Numbered from the stretch's first letter, positions 16,630-26,633 are shown. The stretch: 64,000 nt of DNA from Streptomyces inhibens (GCF_003389455.1 NZ_QUAC01000127.1:1-64000); one strand, 5' to 3'. Made by a program: numbers and translations. Notes: generated by a model not told the origin, from the letters alone.

Positions 16630-17133
16630 ATGATCGACTGCATGACCACGGCGCGGCACGGGCCCCTCGAAGACGCCCCTCTCGAACAACTCTTCCCCGA
16701 CGCCGGAGAGGGCGACCTGGAGCTCATACGCCTGGCAGCCGCGCAGGTGGACGCGGCACGCGCGCCGAAATACCCGGTGCTGTGGGAGTGGGAATCCGGG
16801 GTGCTGTACACCGACGTCACGGTGTACGACGAAGCCGACGACCGGCTTGAGTTCCTGCTGCAGGTGGACTGTTCGGAGGATGCCTGTCCGCACATCTTCG
16901 TGAGCGTGTGCGTGGCGTGCGGGTGCGAGAAGAACCACGAGACGCACTTCCTCGACGAGATCCCGGTGTTCCTCACCGAGCTGACGTCCCTCTGCAAAGG
17001 CACCGAGCTCGGGATGGCGTTCTCCCTTGCGGCAGGGCAATTGGTGAGTTGGATCGAGGACCCCCGGGACCCCTCGTACTGGCGGTCGCTGCGGGGACTG
17101 CCGGCGCCCCGATCGGCCTCCCCGAGCCCCTGA
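16630..17133 (+). CDS. Hypothetical acidic protein with a Cys-rich central segment
   Basis: 167 residues, acidic and soluble. The centre reads LQVDCSEDACPHIFVSVCVA then CGCEKNHETHFLDE, with five cysteines close together that might bind metal. The N-terminus is helical (LEDAPLEQLFPDAGEGDLEL). No domain is recognised. ATG at 16630 is used; ATG at 16642 is equally possible and neither has a good ribosome site. The gene stands between a CAP gene and a permease fragment. Confidence 0.5.
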   Translation: MIDCMTTARHGPLEDAPLEQLFPDAGEGDLELIRLAAAQVDAARAPKYPVLWEWESGVLYTDVTVYDEADDRLEFLLQVDCSEDACPHIFVSVCVACGCEKNHETHFLDEIPVFLTELTSLCKGTELGMAFSLAAGQLVSWIEDPRDPSYWRSLRGLPAPRSASPSP

Positions 17134-17192
17134 ACCCGGGCCGCCGCCACTGACCCGTAAGGCCTGTCGGCCACTTCCCTCCCCGGGGCGGC

Positions 17193-17500
17193 ATGCGCTC
17201 GACCGGCACCGGATCGATCTCCCCGAACCTCTTCGGTGTCCGGTTCGTCGGCATTCTCAACAGCATCAGTGTCCGGTGGTATCTCTGCGGTGTCGCGCTG
17301 ATCGTCGGCGTCCTGGCCGTCGTGCCCGCGCACCACCGGTCCGCCGTCTTCGTCTTCGGTACGTTCGTGAACACCACCGGCTGGTCGTCCTCGGTGTACG
17401 TGGTGATGATCGGGCTGCTGCTCGCCCCGTACACGTTCTGCGGCTACGACGCGAGCGCCCATCTGTCTGGCGAGCGGTGCGTCACCGGATATCGGTCGGC
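17193..17500 (+). pseudogene. Fragment of an APC-family amino acid permease
   Basis: The frame NLFGVRFVGILNSISVRWYL, then CGVALIVGVLAVVPAHHRSA, VFVFGTFVNTTGWSSSVYVV and MIGLLLAPYTFCGYDASAHL resembles an internal membrane-helix segment of APC-type amino acid permeases, including the GYDASAH motif found in that family. Only about 100 residues remain. The N-terminal helices and the whole C-terminal half are missing, and the frame after GYDASAHLSGE is not permease-like. It is therefore read as a decayed relic. No intact copy is nearby. Confidence 0.7.
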
Positions 17501-17717
17501 GCCAGCCGCTTTTCGACAAACACCGCTCCACGCAGCCACATCCGTTGACGCCATGGATGCCGCGGTGTGATGGTACGGCCGCCCGGGTCATGAACATGCC
17601 GCCTCCTGCCGTGCAACGCACCGGATCGCCGGAGCCGGCAGGACGGCAATCCGCTGCCATGATCCGGCGCTCCACCGGAACCTCCGTCGGCAGAACTCGC
17701 TACCCCCTCAAGGAGCC

Positions 17718-19523
17718 ATGGTGTTACGAAGACTCGCGGTGACCGGCGCACTTCTCGCCGTCACCCTCGGAGCGGCTGCGCTGCCCGCAGCCCCCACGGC
17801 CTCAGCCACGCCGCAAGCGGATCCGCCCCCCAAACCGCTCGCCCGCGTGCTCCCGGCGGCCGACCATGCCCGCATACCCGTCCCGCACAAGGCGGCGAGC
17901 ACCATCGCCGCCCCGGACATCGATGTGGCCAAGGTCCAGGCGCATCTGACCGAGCTGAACAACATCGCCACCCGCAACGGCGGTACCCGCAAGTCCAGCG
18001 GGCAGGGCTACCGGGACTCCGTCGCCTACGTCAGGAGCAAGCTCCAGGCCGCCGGATACACCGTCACGGAGCAGCCCTGCACCTCCGGCTGTGCCACCGG
18101 GGCCGGCCCCAATCTGATCGCCGAATGGCCTCAGGGCGACGCCACCAAGGTGTACATGTTCGGCGCTCACCTCGACAGCGTCGGGGCGGGCCCGGGCATC
18201 AACGACAACGGCTCCGGCTCGGCCGCGCTGCTGGAGACGGCCCTCACGCTGGCGGAGCAGAATCCCGCCATGGCCGCCCGGGTCAGGTTCGGATGGTGGA
18301 CGGACGAGGAGCAGGGCCTCAACGGCTCGGACTTCTATGTCAGTTCCCTCTCGTCCGCCGACCGGTCGAAGATCAAGGCGTACTACAACTTCGACATGAT
18401 CGCCTCGACCAACGGCGGCTACTTCATCAACCACCTCAACTCCACCGCCGCACAGCCCATGAAGGAGTACTGGGACTCCCTCAGCCTCCAGCCGGAGGAG
18501 AACACCGAGGGCGCCGGGCGCTCCGACGACTACTCCTTCGAGCAGGCGGGCATCCCGACCTCCGGGTACGCGATGGGCGCCGGCGCCAGAAAGACCTCGG
18601 CCCAGGCCACCAAGTGGGGCGGCACCGCCAACCGTGCCTACGACTCCTGCTACCACCAGTCCTGTGACACCACCGGCAACATCAATGCCACCGGACTGAA
18701 CCGCAGCGTCGACGGCATCGCCTACACCCTCTGGAAGCTCGCCGTCACCAACTCCACCCCGGCGAACGACTTCTCGCTGGCCGTCAGCCCCGCCACCGGC
18801 AGCGTCGACCCGGGCACCTCGGCCACCGCGACGGTCTCGACGGCAACCACCAGCGGGTCCGCCCAGACGGTGAAACTGTCGGCGTCGGGCGCTCCGGCCG
18901 GTGTCACCGTCTCCTTCAGCCCCGCCACGGTGACCTCGGGCAGCAGCTCCACCATGACGGTCGGCACATCGTCGAGCGCGGCACCGGGCACGTACACCCT
19001 CACCGTCACCGGCACCGGGTCCGTCACCCACACCACGACCTACACCCTGACGGTCAAGGGGGCCGGCGGCTGCACCGGCCAACAGCTGCTCGTCAACGGC
19101 GGGTTCGAGAACGGCACCTCGCCGTGGACGGGCAACACCGGAGCGATCGGCGCCTACACGGGTCAGTCCGCCCACAGCGGCAGCAGATTCGCCTGGCTCG
19201 GCGGCTACGGCTCCTCCGCCACCGACTCCCTCAGCCAGACCGTGACCGTGCCGTCCGGATGCGGCAAGGCCACCTTGACCTACTGGCTGCACATCGACAC
19301 CGAGGAAACCCAGAACGTCGCCTACGACACCTTCAAGGTCAAGGTGGGTAACAGCACTCTGGCGACCCTGTCCAACACGGACGCCTCGAACGGCTACACC
19401 CAGCGCACCCTGGACCTGAGCCCCTACATCGGACAACGCATCGCACTGACCTTCACCGCCACCGAGGACGCCGGCCTCCAGACCAGCTTCGTCGTCGACG
19501 ACGCGGCCCTGCAGACCGGCTGA
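17718..19523 (+). CDS. Secreted M28 zinc aminopeptidase with C-terminal accessory domains
   Basis: 601 residues. A Sec signal peptide (about 1-31, ending ASA) is followed by an M28 catalytic domain. Its metal ligands His151, Asp163, Glu198, Asp226 and His313 and the catalytic Glu197 reproduce the spacing of the Streptomyces griseus aminopeptidase (offsets 12, 47, 75 and 162). A Ser/Thr-rich beta domain at about 350-445 (Ig-like) and a C-terminal jelly-roll domain (about 450-600, [20 protein letters not shown]) follow, probably for substrate or cell-wall binding. It releases N-terminal hydrophobic residues from extracellular peptides. GTG at 17718 follows AAGGAG. A terminator closes the gene. 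Confidence 0.94.
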   Translation: MVLRRLAVTGALLAVTLGAAALPAAPTASATPQADPPPKPLARVLPAADHARIPVPHKAASTIAAPDIDVAKVQAHLTELNNIATRNGGTRKSSGQGYRDSVAYVRSKLQAAGYTVTEQPCTSGCATGAGPNLIAEWPQGDATKVYMFGAHLDSVGAGPGINDNGSGSAALLETALTLAEQNPAMAARVRFGWWTDEEQGLNGSDFYVSSLSSADRSKIKAYYNFDMIASTNGGYFINHLNSTAAQPMKEYWDSLSLQPEENTEGAGRSDDYSFEQAGIPTSGYAMGAGARKTSAQATKWGGTANRAYDSCYHQSCDTTGNINATGLNRSVDGIAYTLWKLAVTNSTPANDFSLAVSPATGSVDPGTSATATVSTATTSGSAQTVKLSASGAPAGVTVSFSPATVTSGSSSTMTVGTSSSAAPGTYTLTVTGTGSVTHTTTYTLTVKGAGGCTGQQLLVNGGFENGTSPWTGNTGAIGAYTGQSAHSGSRFAWLGGYGSSATDSLSQTVTVPSGCGKATLTYWLHIDTEETQNVAYDTFKVKVGNSTLATLSNTDASNGYTQRTLDLSPYIGQRIALTFTATEDAGLQTSFVVDDAALQTG

Positions 19524-19573
19524 CGCTTCGCGGGCCGCGGCCCACGGCCGCGCCGTTACTCTCGCGCGACACA

Positions 19574-19610
19574 GAAATACCCCGGACCGAATTGACGGCC
19601 GGGGTATTTC
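19574..19610 (+). terminator. Terminator after the aminopeptidase gene
   Basis: A perfect 12-base stem (GAAATACCCCGG at 19574-19585, complement at 19599-19610) with a 13-base loop, starting about 50 bases after the aminopeptidase stop. The T-rich descending arm (ATTTCT) resembles an intrinsic terminator. The putative -10 sequence TATATT of the next gene starts within 10 bases of its end. Confidence 0.85.
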
Positions 19611-19640
19611 TCTGCGTATATTGGGGGATTCTATGTCTCA

Positions 19641-21953
19641 ATGCGTACAAGGCATAGTCCCGTTCTTCATTTCGAAGAGTATCGGAGCGGAGTCGAATTG
19701 TCAAACGAGGAATTGCGGAATGAGCAGGAATTCATTGATCTGCTCTACGAACGCCTCGCCGAACTGCGGGCCGGAGTCGAGACGGCGGTGCGCAAAGCTC
19801 TGCCACAGGAGGGGAGCAACTTCCAGGCGCGACTGGAACGCGATGTACTGGTGACCGAGCGGTCCCGTCTGCTGGCGGCCTTCGACGCCGGGGAGAACGG
19901 CCTGTGCTTCGGCCGGCTCGTATTTCGCGACGGCCGCGATCACCACATCGGCCGCATCGGTATCCGGCGCGATGACGCGGACCGTACGCCGCTTGTCATC
20001 GACTGGCGGGCCGAGGTCGCCCGCCCCTTCTATCTCGCGACCGGGCACACTCCGATGGGCCTGCGCCGCAGGCGTCACCTCACCACCGAGGGCCGGCGGG
20101 TCACCGCACTGCACGACGAGATCCTGGACCTCGCCGATACCGTACGCACCGGCCACGAGGGAGCCGACGCGGACGCGGTGTTGCTGGCCGCGCTGGACGC
20201 GGCGCGCACCGGCCGGATGCACGACATCGTGCAGACCATCCAGGCCGAGCAGGACAGGATCATCCGCGCTCCGCACCACGGCATCCTCGTGGTGGAGGGC
20301 GGCCCCGGCACCGGCAAGACCGTCGTCGCGCTGCACCGCGCCGCCTATCTGCTCTACGCGCACCGCGAGCAGCTGGCCCGCCGAGCCGTACTGATCGTCG
20401 GTCCCAATCCGGCATTCCTCGGCTATATCGCGGAGGTGCTGCCCTCGCTCGGCGAGACGGGGGTCCTGCTCGCCACGCCCGGCGAGCTCTTCCCGGGCGT
20501 GATCGCGACCGGGACGGACACCCCCAGGGCCGCCGAGGTCAAGGGCAGTGCGGCGATGGCGGACGCCCTGGCGCGCTTCGTACGGGACCGGCAGACCCTG
20601 CCCGACCCTGTGACCGTCATCGACCACGAGGACGGCGAACTGCGGCTGGACGCGGACACGGCGTACGAGGCGCGGCGCCTGGCACGGGAGACCGGGCTGC
20701 CGCACAACCTGGCACGCCCCCACTTCGCGTTCCGTGTCATCGACGCGCTCACCGCCCAGCTGGCCGACCGGATCGGCGCGGACCCCTACGGCGGGCCGAA
20801 CCTCCTGGGCCCCGACGACATCGCCCAGCTCGGCAAGGGCGTGGCCACCAGCCCCGAAGTGCACCGCGCCATCGAGGAGTTGTGGCCTGACCGCACGCCG
20901 CAGCAGCTGGTCACCGACTTCCTAGCCGACCCTGTCCACCTCCCGGAGGCCGACGCGGACGCGATCCGCCGCACGGACGGCGACTGGACCCCCGCGGACA
21001 TTCCCCTGCTGGACGAGGCCGCCGAACTCCTCGGTGAGGACGACTCGGCGGCCCGCGCCGCCGCCGAGGCGCAACGCCAGGAGCGGATCGCGTACGCACA
21101 GGGAGTGCTCGACCTCTCCTATGGCTCCCGCACCCAGGAGTTCGAGGACCGGGACGACGAGGATTCCGAGGTGCTGGCCGCGCACGACCTGGTCGACGCC
21201 GAGCGGCTCGCCGACCGGCACGAGGAGGCCGACCACCGCAGCGCCGCCGAACGCGCCGCCGCCGACCGCACCTGGGCCTTCGGCCACATCATCGTGGACG
21301 AGGCGCAGGAGCTCTCCGCGATGATGTGGCGCCTGCTGATGCGCCGCTGCCCGACCCGCTCGATGACGCTGGTCGGCGACCCGGCGCAGACCGCGGAGCC
21401 GGGCGGCTGCGGCGCATGGGAGACGATCCTCGCGCCCTACGTCGACGACCGCTGGCAGCACGTCAGGCTCGGCGTCAACTACCGCACACCGACCGAGATC
21501 ATGGAGATCGCGGCCCAGGTGCCCCGGGCCACGGACCCCTCCTTCGAACCGCCACGCTCGATCCGCTCCACGGGCATACGCCCATGGGCGCGCCGTACCG
21601 ACGACGTGGCGCGCGCGGTCGCCGAGGCTGTCGCGGGGGAGACCCGCAGCGAAGGCCGCCTCGCGGTGATCGCCGCACGCTCCCGCCACGAGGCCCTGTC
21701 CGCCGCCCTTCCGGCCGCCTCCACCGGCCCCGCCCCGGATCTGACCAGCCCGGTGGTGCTGATCGACCCGCGGCAGGCCAAGGGCCTGGAATTCGACGCG
21801 GTGATCGTCGTGGAACCGCAGGAACTCGGGGACAGCGACCTGTACGTCGCGCTCACCCGGGCGACGCAACGGCTCGGCGTGGTCCATGCGCGGCCGCTGC
21901 CGGCGGGCCTGACGATGCTGTCGGCGCCGGACGCCGCCGCGTCCGACCGGTGA
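19641..21953 (+). CDS. HelD-like RNA polymerase-associated superfamily 1 ATPase
   Basis: 770 residues in the HelD pattern. An N-terminal coiled-coil begins NEELRNEQEFIDLLYERLAE, followed by DWRAEVARPFYLAT, the Walker A GGPGTGKT at about residue 220, a large insertion, the Walker B-like IIVDEAQELSAMMWRLLMRR, LVGDPAQTAEPGGC, NYRTPTEI and VALTRATQRLGVVHARPLPA. HelD proteins bind stalled or post-termination RNA polymerase and release it from nucleic acid using ATP; some actinobacterial forms (HelR) protect against rifamycins. ATG at 19641 is used, but TTG at 19698 has the better ribosome site (GGAG, 5 bases) and starts at the conserved coiled coil. A TATATT at about 19617 could be its -10. Confidence 0.88.
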   Translation: MRTRHSPVLHFEEYRSGVELSNEELRNEQEFIDLLYERLAELRAGVETAVRKALPQEGSNFQARLERDVLVTERSRLLAAFDAGENGLCFGRLVFRDGRDHHIGRIGIRRDDADRTPLVIDWRAEVARPFYLATGHTPMGLRRRRHLTTEGRRVTALHDEILDLADTVRTGHEGADADAVLLAALDAARTGRMHDIVQTIQAEQDRIIRAPHHGILVVEGGPGTGKTVVALHRAAYLLYAHREQLARRAVLIVGPNPAFLGYIAEVLPSLGETGVLLATPGELFPGVIATGTDTPRAAEVKGSAAMADALARFVRDRQTLPDPVTVIDHEDGELRLDADTAYEARRLARETGLPHNLARPHFAFRVIDALTAQLADRIGADPYGGPNLLGPDDIAQLGKGVATSPEVHRAIEELWPDRTPQQLVTDFLADPVHLPEADADAIRRTDGDWTPADIPLLDEAAELLGEDDSAARAAAEAQRQERIAYAQGVLDLSYGSRTQEFEDRDDEDSEVLAAHDLVDAERLADRHEEADHRSAAERAAADRTWAFGHIIVDEAQELSAMMWRLLMRRCPTRSMTLVGDPAQTAEPGGCGAWETILAPYVDDRWQHVRLGVNYRTPTEIMEIAAQVPRATDPSFEPPRSIRSTGIRPWARRTDDVARAVAEAVAGETRSEGRLAVIAARSRHEALSAALPAASTGPAPDLTSPVVLIDPRQAKGLEFDAVIVVEPQELGDSDLYVALTRATQRLGVVHARPLPAGLTMLSAPDAAASDR

Positions 21954-21958
21954 CGGCC

Positions 21959-22000
21959 GGATGCGGGGCGCCGCACGACCACATGCGACGCCCCGCATCC
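21959..22000 (+). terminator. Hairpin terminator after the HelD-like gene
   Basis: A perfect 12-base stem, GGATGCGGGGCG at 21959-21970 and its complement at 21989-22000, with an 18-base loop, beginning 6 bases after the stop codon. Confidence 0.75.
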
Positions 22001-22253
22001 GAGGGCGGGCGCCTCCAGGTGCTGAGGCCGGAGTCACCCGTTCGACACAGCGTTCCGGACTCCCGTTCGCCGAGAGCGCGGCCCTGGATGCACCCGTCTG
22101 CCCCGCATCACATGGCACCGTCCGCCGAAGAGCGCAAAATAATCAAAAGTGGGTTGATAACACACATTTGGCGGCAGAGTGGCCGCGTCGTTCCGCCGTG
22201 CCGTGATCGTCTCCGCGCGCCCCACGACAGGGCGCCACCGTCAGAAGGAAGCA

Positions 22254-25130
22254 ATGATGCATGAGGACGGGCAGTACGAACGCTACGCCGGTGGAACGCC
22301 CGAGAGCGAGCGGCTGCTCGTCGAGCGGCTTGTCCGCGACCTGATGCGGGTGCAAACCAAGATCAAGAAACGGAGCGGGGCGACCGCCCTCGCCCGGACC
22401 TTCCACGCGAAGGCCGTCCTCGGCGTCGAGAACGCCCGGCTGACGATCCATGACGAGCTGCCCGACGACCTGCGGACAGGTTTCGTCCGGCCCGGCGCCG
22501 AGTACCCCGTCACCGTCCGGCTCTCCAATGCCAGCGGCGCAAGCCAGCCCGACTCCACACCCGACCTGCGCGGCGTGGCACTGCGGATCCAGGCGGGGTC
22601 CGATGAGGCCCATGACCTCCTCATGACGAGCTTTCCGGTCTCCCACGCCCGCAACGCACACGAGTTCGTCGCGTTCGCGAAAGCCATGGCGGGTGCCGAC
22701 TCGATGCCCCGCAAGGCGTTCGCGCTGTTCGTCAAGCTGCCCCTCGCGGTCGGCCGGCCCACGGCCGCGCGCATGCGGCGCAACGTACGCGCCGGATCGC
22801 GGCGCGAGGTCCGCAGCCTCGCGCTCGAAACGTACTGGAGCCGCGGCGCCGTCCTGTGGGGCGATGCCGGACCGGTGCGGTACCAGCTCCGCCCCGCCGG
22901 CGGCGCGCCCTCCGCCCCGTCCCCTTCCCGCTCCCGCAACGACCCCGACCGCCTGCGCAGCGAGCTCGCGCAGCGCCTGGGCGCGGCGAACATCGTCTTC
23001 GAGCTGTGCGTACAGCGCTACGTGGACAGCAGGCGCACGCCCATCGAGGACGGGGCCGTCGAGTGGAAGGAGAGCGATACGCCGGTGATCCGGGTGGCAA
23101 CGCTGACCATCCCGCGCCAGGACGTGGACACCGCCACGGCGCGCGCCGCCGCCCTGCGGGTCGAGCAGCTCGCCTTCAACCCGTGGAACACCACTGAGGA
23201 GTTCCGCCCCCTGGGCAACCTCAACCGGGCCCGCAAAGCCGCCTATGAGGCCAGCAGCGCCCTGCGCCAGGGGCACCGCTTCCTCACCGAGGAGCCGCGC
23301 CGCAACGTCGTGCTCGGCATCCCACTGCGCGCCGGATTCCGTGCCCTCAACCGGTTCGTCCCCTGGCATCGGCTGCCGACGCGGCTGAGCCTGCTCAACC
23401 TCGTTGCCCTCCGGCAGGCGCTACGCCGGGACAACCTGATTGATACCGAGATCCCCGAGGCCCCGCCGAAGACGCAGACGGTGCCCGAGCCCGTCGATGA
23501 GCGACTGCGGGTGGCACGCAGCTACGACGGCACCTACAACGACCTGTCCGCGCCGAAGATGGGCGCTGTCGGTGCCACGTTCGGCCGCAACCTCCCACCG
23601 GTCTACCGCCCCGACCAGTTCGACAGCCCCAACCCCGTCACCGTCAGCAAGCAGCTGCTGCACCGTGACGCGTTCCTGCCCGCCCGGTCGCTGAACGTCC
23701 TGGCCGCCGCGTGGATCCAGTTTCAGGTGCACGACTGGGTCAATCACCAGCGCTACCCGGTCGGCACGAAGAGCGTGGAGGTGCCGCTCCCGCCCGGCTC
23801 CACCTGGCGTAATACCCCTGGCGGGCCGCCCGAAAAGGTGATGCGCTTCGCGGAGAACAAGGGCGTGCACGCGCCCGGCAGCCTCGGGCCGCCGGCCCTG
23901 TTCGCCGACACCGCCTCCCACTGGTGGGACGGTTCGGAGGTCTACGGCAACGACCGGCAGCTCGCGATGTCCCTGCGGGAGCCGGACGGCGGCGCCGCGC
24001 TGCGCCTGGAAGAGGGGCATTTGCCACTCGGCCCCAACGGCCTCCCGCTGACCGGCTTCAACGAGAGCTGGTGGCTCGGCCTCAGCGTTATGCAGACCCT
24101 CTTCGCGCGCGAACACAACGCCGTGTGCGAGGAGTTGCGGCAGGCGCACCCGCAGATGGACCAGGACCGGGTCTATCACACGGCGCGGCTCGTCGTCTCC
24201 GCCCTCATCGCCAAGATCCACACCATCGACTGGACCCCCGCGATCCTGGCGACCGAGGCGTTGGAGATCGCCTTGACGACCAACTGGCAGGGGCCGCCGA
24301 AGAACTGGCTCACGCAGCTGGGCATGTGGCTGATCGAGGCGCAGGCGCTCACCGGCATCCCCAAGAGCCTCCCGGATCAGTACGGCGTGCCGTACTCCCT
24401 CACCGAGGACTTCGTCACCGTCTACCGGATGCATCCGCTGATCCCGGACGACTTCGAGATCGTCGACCACCGGTTCGGCCACCGGATCGACACCCTGGGC
24501 TTCCGCGATGTGCAGGGCGCCGCCGCGGAACCCCTTATGCGCAAGACCGGCCTGGCGAACTCGCTGTACTCACTCGGGATTGCCAACCCCGGAGCGATCA
24601 AGCTGCACAACTTCCCGCGCGCGCTCCAGGAGTTCGAACGGGACGGCGAGGTGATCGACCTGTCCGTGGTCGACCTGGTGCGCACCCGGCGCCGCGGCGT
24701 TCCCCGCTACAACGACTTCCGCAGCGGCCTGCACAAATCGCGCATCCGGCGCTTCGAGGACGTGTCCTCCGACAAGGAGACCGTCGCACGGCTCAAGGAC
24801 GTCTACCGCTCGGTCGACGACATCGACACCATGGTCGGCCTCTTCGCCGAGAATCCTCCCGAAGGATTCGGCTTCAGCGACACCGCCTTCCGCATCTTCA
24901 TCCTGATGGCCACCCGCCGGCTGCGGAGCGACCGCTTCCTCACCGTCGACTTCCGGCCCGAGGTCTACACACCGCTCGGCATGGACTGGATCGAACACAA
25001 CAACATGACGAGCGTCCTGCTGCGGCACTGCCCCGAGCTGGCGAGCTTCGTGCCGCGCACGGCCAGCGTGTTCGTGCCCTGGCGCCCGATCCTGCCGACC
25101 CGCAACAACTCCGGGGCCGGCCGCGGCTGA
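22254..25130 (+). CDS. Fusion of catalase-like heme domain and alpha-dioxygenase-type peroxidase
   Basis: 958 residues with two heme-enzyme-like halves. Residues about 20-330 resemble the catalase-related family: ARTFHAKAVLGVENARLTIH (a candidate distal His in FHAK), VTVRLSNASGASQPDSTPDL, GVALRI, then MTSFPVSHARNAHEFVAFAK. Residues about 400-950 resemble alpha-dioxygenases and animal peroxidases: AWIQFQVHDWVNH with the distal His493, WWDGSEVYG, and FVTVYRMHPLIPDDFE with the candidate radical Tyr724 and proximal His727. Alpha-dioxygenases insert O2 at C2 of fatty acids to give 2-hydroperoxides; catalase-like domains can transform hydroperoxides. ATG at 22254 follows AAGGAAG. An AT-rich patch at about 22136-22170 may be its promoter. 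It converges on a ThDP-enzyme operon. Confidence 0.85.
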   Translation: MMHEDGQYERYAGGTPESERLLVERLVRDLMRVQTKIKKRSGATALARTFHAKAVLGVENARLTIHDELPDDLRTGFVRPGAEYPVTVRLSNASGASQPDSTPDLRGVALRIQAGSDEAHDLLMTSFPVSHARNAHEFVAFAKAMAGADSMPRKAFALFVKLPLAVGRPTAARMRRNVRAGSRREVRSLALETYWSRGAVLWGDAGPVRYQLRPAGGAPSAPSPSRSRNDPDRLRSELAQRLGAANIVFELCVQRYVDSRRTPIEDGAVEWKESDTPVIRVATLTIPRQDVDTATARAAALRVEQLAFNPWNTTEEFRPLGNLNRARKAAYEASSALRQGHRFLTEEPRRNVVLGIPLRAGFRALNRFVPWHRLPTRLSLLNLVALRQALRRDNLIDTEIPEAPPKTQTVPEPVDERLRVARSYDGTYNDLSAPKMGAVGATFGRNLPPVYRPDQFDSPNPVTVSKQLLHRDAFLPARSLNVLAAAWIQFQVHDWVNHQRYPVGTKSVEVPLPPGSTWRNTPGGPPEKVMRFAENKGVHAPGSLGPPALFADTASHWWDGSEVYGNDRQLAMSLREPDGGAALRLEEGHLPLGPNGLPLTGFNESWWLGLSVMQTLFAREHNAVCEELRQAHPQMDQDRVYHTARLVVSALIAKIHTIDWTPAILATEALEIALTTNWQGPPKNWLTQLGMWLIEAQALTGIPKSLPDQYGVPYSLTEDFVTVYRMHPLIPDDFEIVDHRFGHRIDTLGFRDVQGAAAEPLMRKTGLANSLYSLGIANPGAIKLHNFPRALQEFERDGEVIDLSVVDLVRTRRRGVPRYNDFRSGLHKSRIRRFEDVSSDKETVARLKDVYRSVDDIDTMVGLFAENPPEGFGFSDTAFRIFILMATRRLRSDRFLTVDFRPEVYTPLGMDWIEHNNMTSVLLRHCPELASFVPRTASVFVPWRPILPTRNNSGAGRG

Positions 25131-25150
25131 CGCTCGCCGGCTTCCGCCCG

Positions 25151-26542
25151 TCAACCGTCGGTGTGCCAGTGCTGATCGTGCATCTGGTGGGCCTCGGTCA
25201 GCCCGTCGCGGAAGAACCGCTCGTAGTAGCCGTTCTCGACGTGATGGGCCTGCAGCCAGACCCCTGGCGCGTGGATCGTGTCGCAGTGTGCGGGAAAGCG
25301 TCCATGGGTCTCGTAGATGTAGGTGCAGATGTCGCGTGTGCAGGCGATGACATCGGCGGAGTAGTCGCTGGCCTGGCGCAGATACTGGGCGCCGAACTCG
25401 CCTCGGTAGATGCGCTCGAACAGCCCCTCGTCGTTGTAGATGCCCATCGGCCCGAACTTGTCCGCTACGACGGCGTCGACCGCGTCACCCATGGTGTCGT
25501 AGTTCGGCGGGCACATCGCCTTGATCAGATGCTCCCCGTTGTGACGCAGGCCGACCGTGGTCGCCCGCAGGTCGGCGTAGCGCGGCAGGGGCACCTGCCA
25601 CCGCAGGAGGTCGGCAGGCCTCCACCGGGGCGTGGTCCAGTCGAAGCCGAGCATCGCACCGTAGGTGGCGCGGAACTTCGGGTCGCCCAGCATGATCGGC
25701 GGGGCGAGCGAGGCATGGATCCACGCCCCGAGTCCCATGGCGTCCGCGGTGAGCATGAGGTTCTGCAGCAGCAGGTCGGCCTCGATCTGCGTGCGCATCG
25801 CCCAGATGGTGCCGAGCGGGAGCTTGATGTCCTTGTTCACGAATCCCGACGTCATCCACTTCTTCACGCCCGCGGGGCGGTAGAAGTTCCGGTCGTCGAC
25901 GATGGTCGGTCGTGCTCCGTCGGGCTGGGTCAGCAGGTACATCATGCCGTTGATGTACTGCCGGGACAGGTCCACCACAGGGAACAGCACGGTGGTGCCC
26001 GGCAGGTTCGACAGGAACCGGTTGGAGTCGAGGTAGGCCGGGAAGTCCCGGTTCCCGTGCGGTACGTCGATACGGTGGTCGAGCAGCTGCACCTTCGCCT
26101 CGGCGGCGCGTGCGCACAGGGTCTCCACGTCGAACACCGTCGGTGAACCGTCGATGGGGGGCGGCAACTTGCGCAGGAAGTAGGTGCCGGTGTCGTTGAT
26201 CAGAAAGAAGTGTGTGCCCTGGGCGTTGTCGGGGCTGCCCGCGGTCCGTCCGGCCATGTTGAGGTTGGGTTTGGCCATGATCGGCTTGCCGTTGCGGGGG
26301 TCGGCGAACGGGCGGTCCGGCATGGTGAGGCCGGTGCACCCTGTCATGGCGATGAGCAGGGCCTCTTCGAGTTCCGTCAGGGGCGTACGCGGCTCGGTGG
26401 AGGTCCAGCTCATCGAGCCGGCCTCGACGGAACTGCCGCGGCTGACCCGGTGGGTGCGGCGACGCCAGATCGAGGTGAGCAGTGGGTGGTTCATGAGGGC
26501 GTCGAGCCCGGCATGGCGGTGAGTGCGCATCTGGTCGGTCAT
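25151..26542 (-). CDS. Nitroreductase-superfamily-like protein
   Basis: 463 residues, no signal peptide. The N-terminal part has RRRTHRVSRGSSVEAGSMSW, resembling the FMN-phosphate-binding Arg/Ser pattern of nitroreductases. Further on, EADLLLQNLMLTADAMGLGA looks like the LLL-AHALGLG helix of that fold. It is about twice the usual length and the rest is unrecognised, so the assignment is tentative. It sits 91 bases downstream of two ThDP-dependent enzymes on the same strand and 20 bases from the convergent heme-fusion gene, so it is probably the last gene of that operon. It may be a flavin-dependent reductase in the same pathway. Confidence 0.6.
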   Translation of the reverse strand: MTDQMRTHRHAGLDALMNHPLLTSIWRRRTHRVSRGSSVEAGSMSWTSTEPRTPLTELEEALLIAMTGCTGLTMPDRPFADPRNGKPIMAKPNLNMAGRTAGSPDNAQGTHFFLINDTGTYFLRKLPPPIDGSPTVFDVETLCARAAEAKVQLLDHRIDVPHGNRDFPAYLDSNRFLSNLPGTTVLFPVVDLSRQYINGMMYLLTQPDGARPTIVDDRNFYRPAGVKKWMTSGFVNKDIKLPLGTIWAMRTQIEADLLLQNLMLTADAMGLGAWIHASLAPPIMLGDPKFRATYGAMLGFDWTTPRWRPADLLRWQVPLPRYADLRATTVGLRHNGEHLIKAMCPPNYDTMGDAVDAVVADKFGPMGIYNDEGLFERIYRGEFGAQYLRQASDYSADVIACTRDICTYIYETHGRFPAHCDTIHAPGVWLQAHHVENGYYERFFRDGLTEAHQMHDQHWHTDG

Positions 26543-26633
26543 GCGTATGTCCCTTCACGGCGGCAGCTCAGCCGGCGTGCCCTGGCCCGGGCGGGCACTC
26601 GGTCGTCGGCCGGAGCTGGGACGAGGTGGTCGG

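Noticed and set aside
17802..19436. 544-codon minus-strand frame across the aminopeptidase gene
   Set aside because: Antisense of a gene whose five metal ligands fit a known enzyme exactly; the frame is Gly/Val/Arg-rich without motifs.
20922..22118. Long minus-strand frame over the HelD-like gene
   Set aside because: Antisense shadow; no ribosome site or protein-like sequence.
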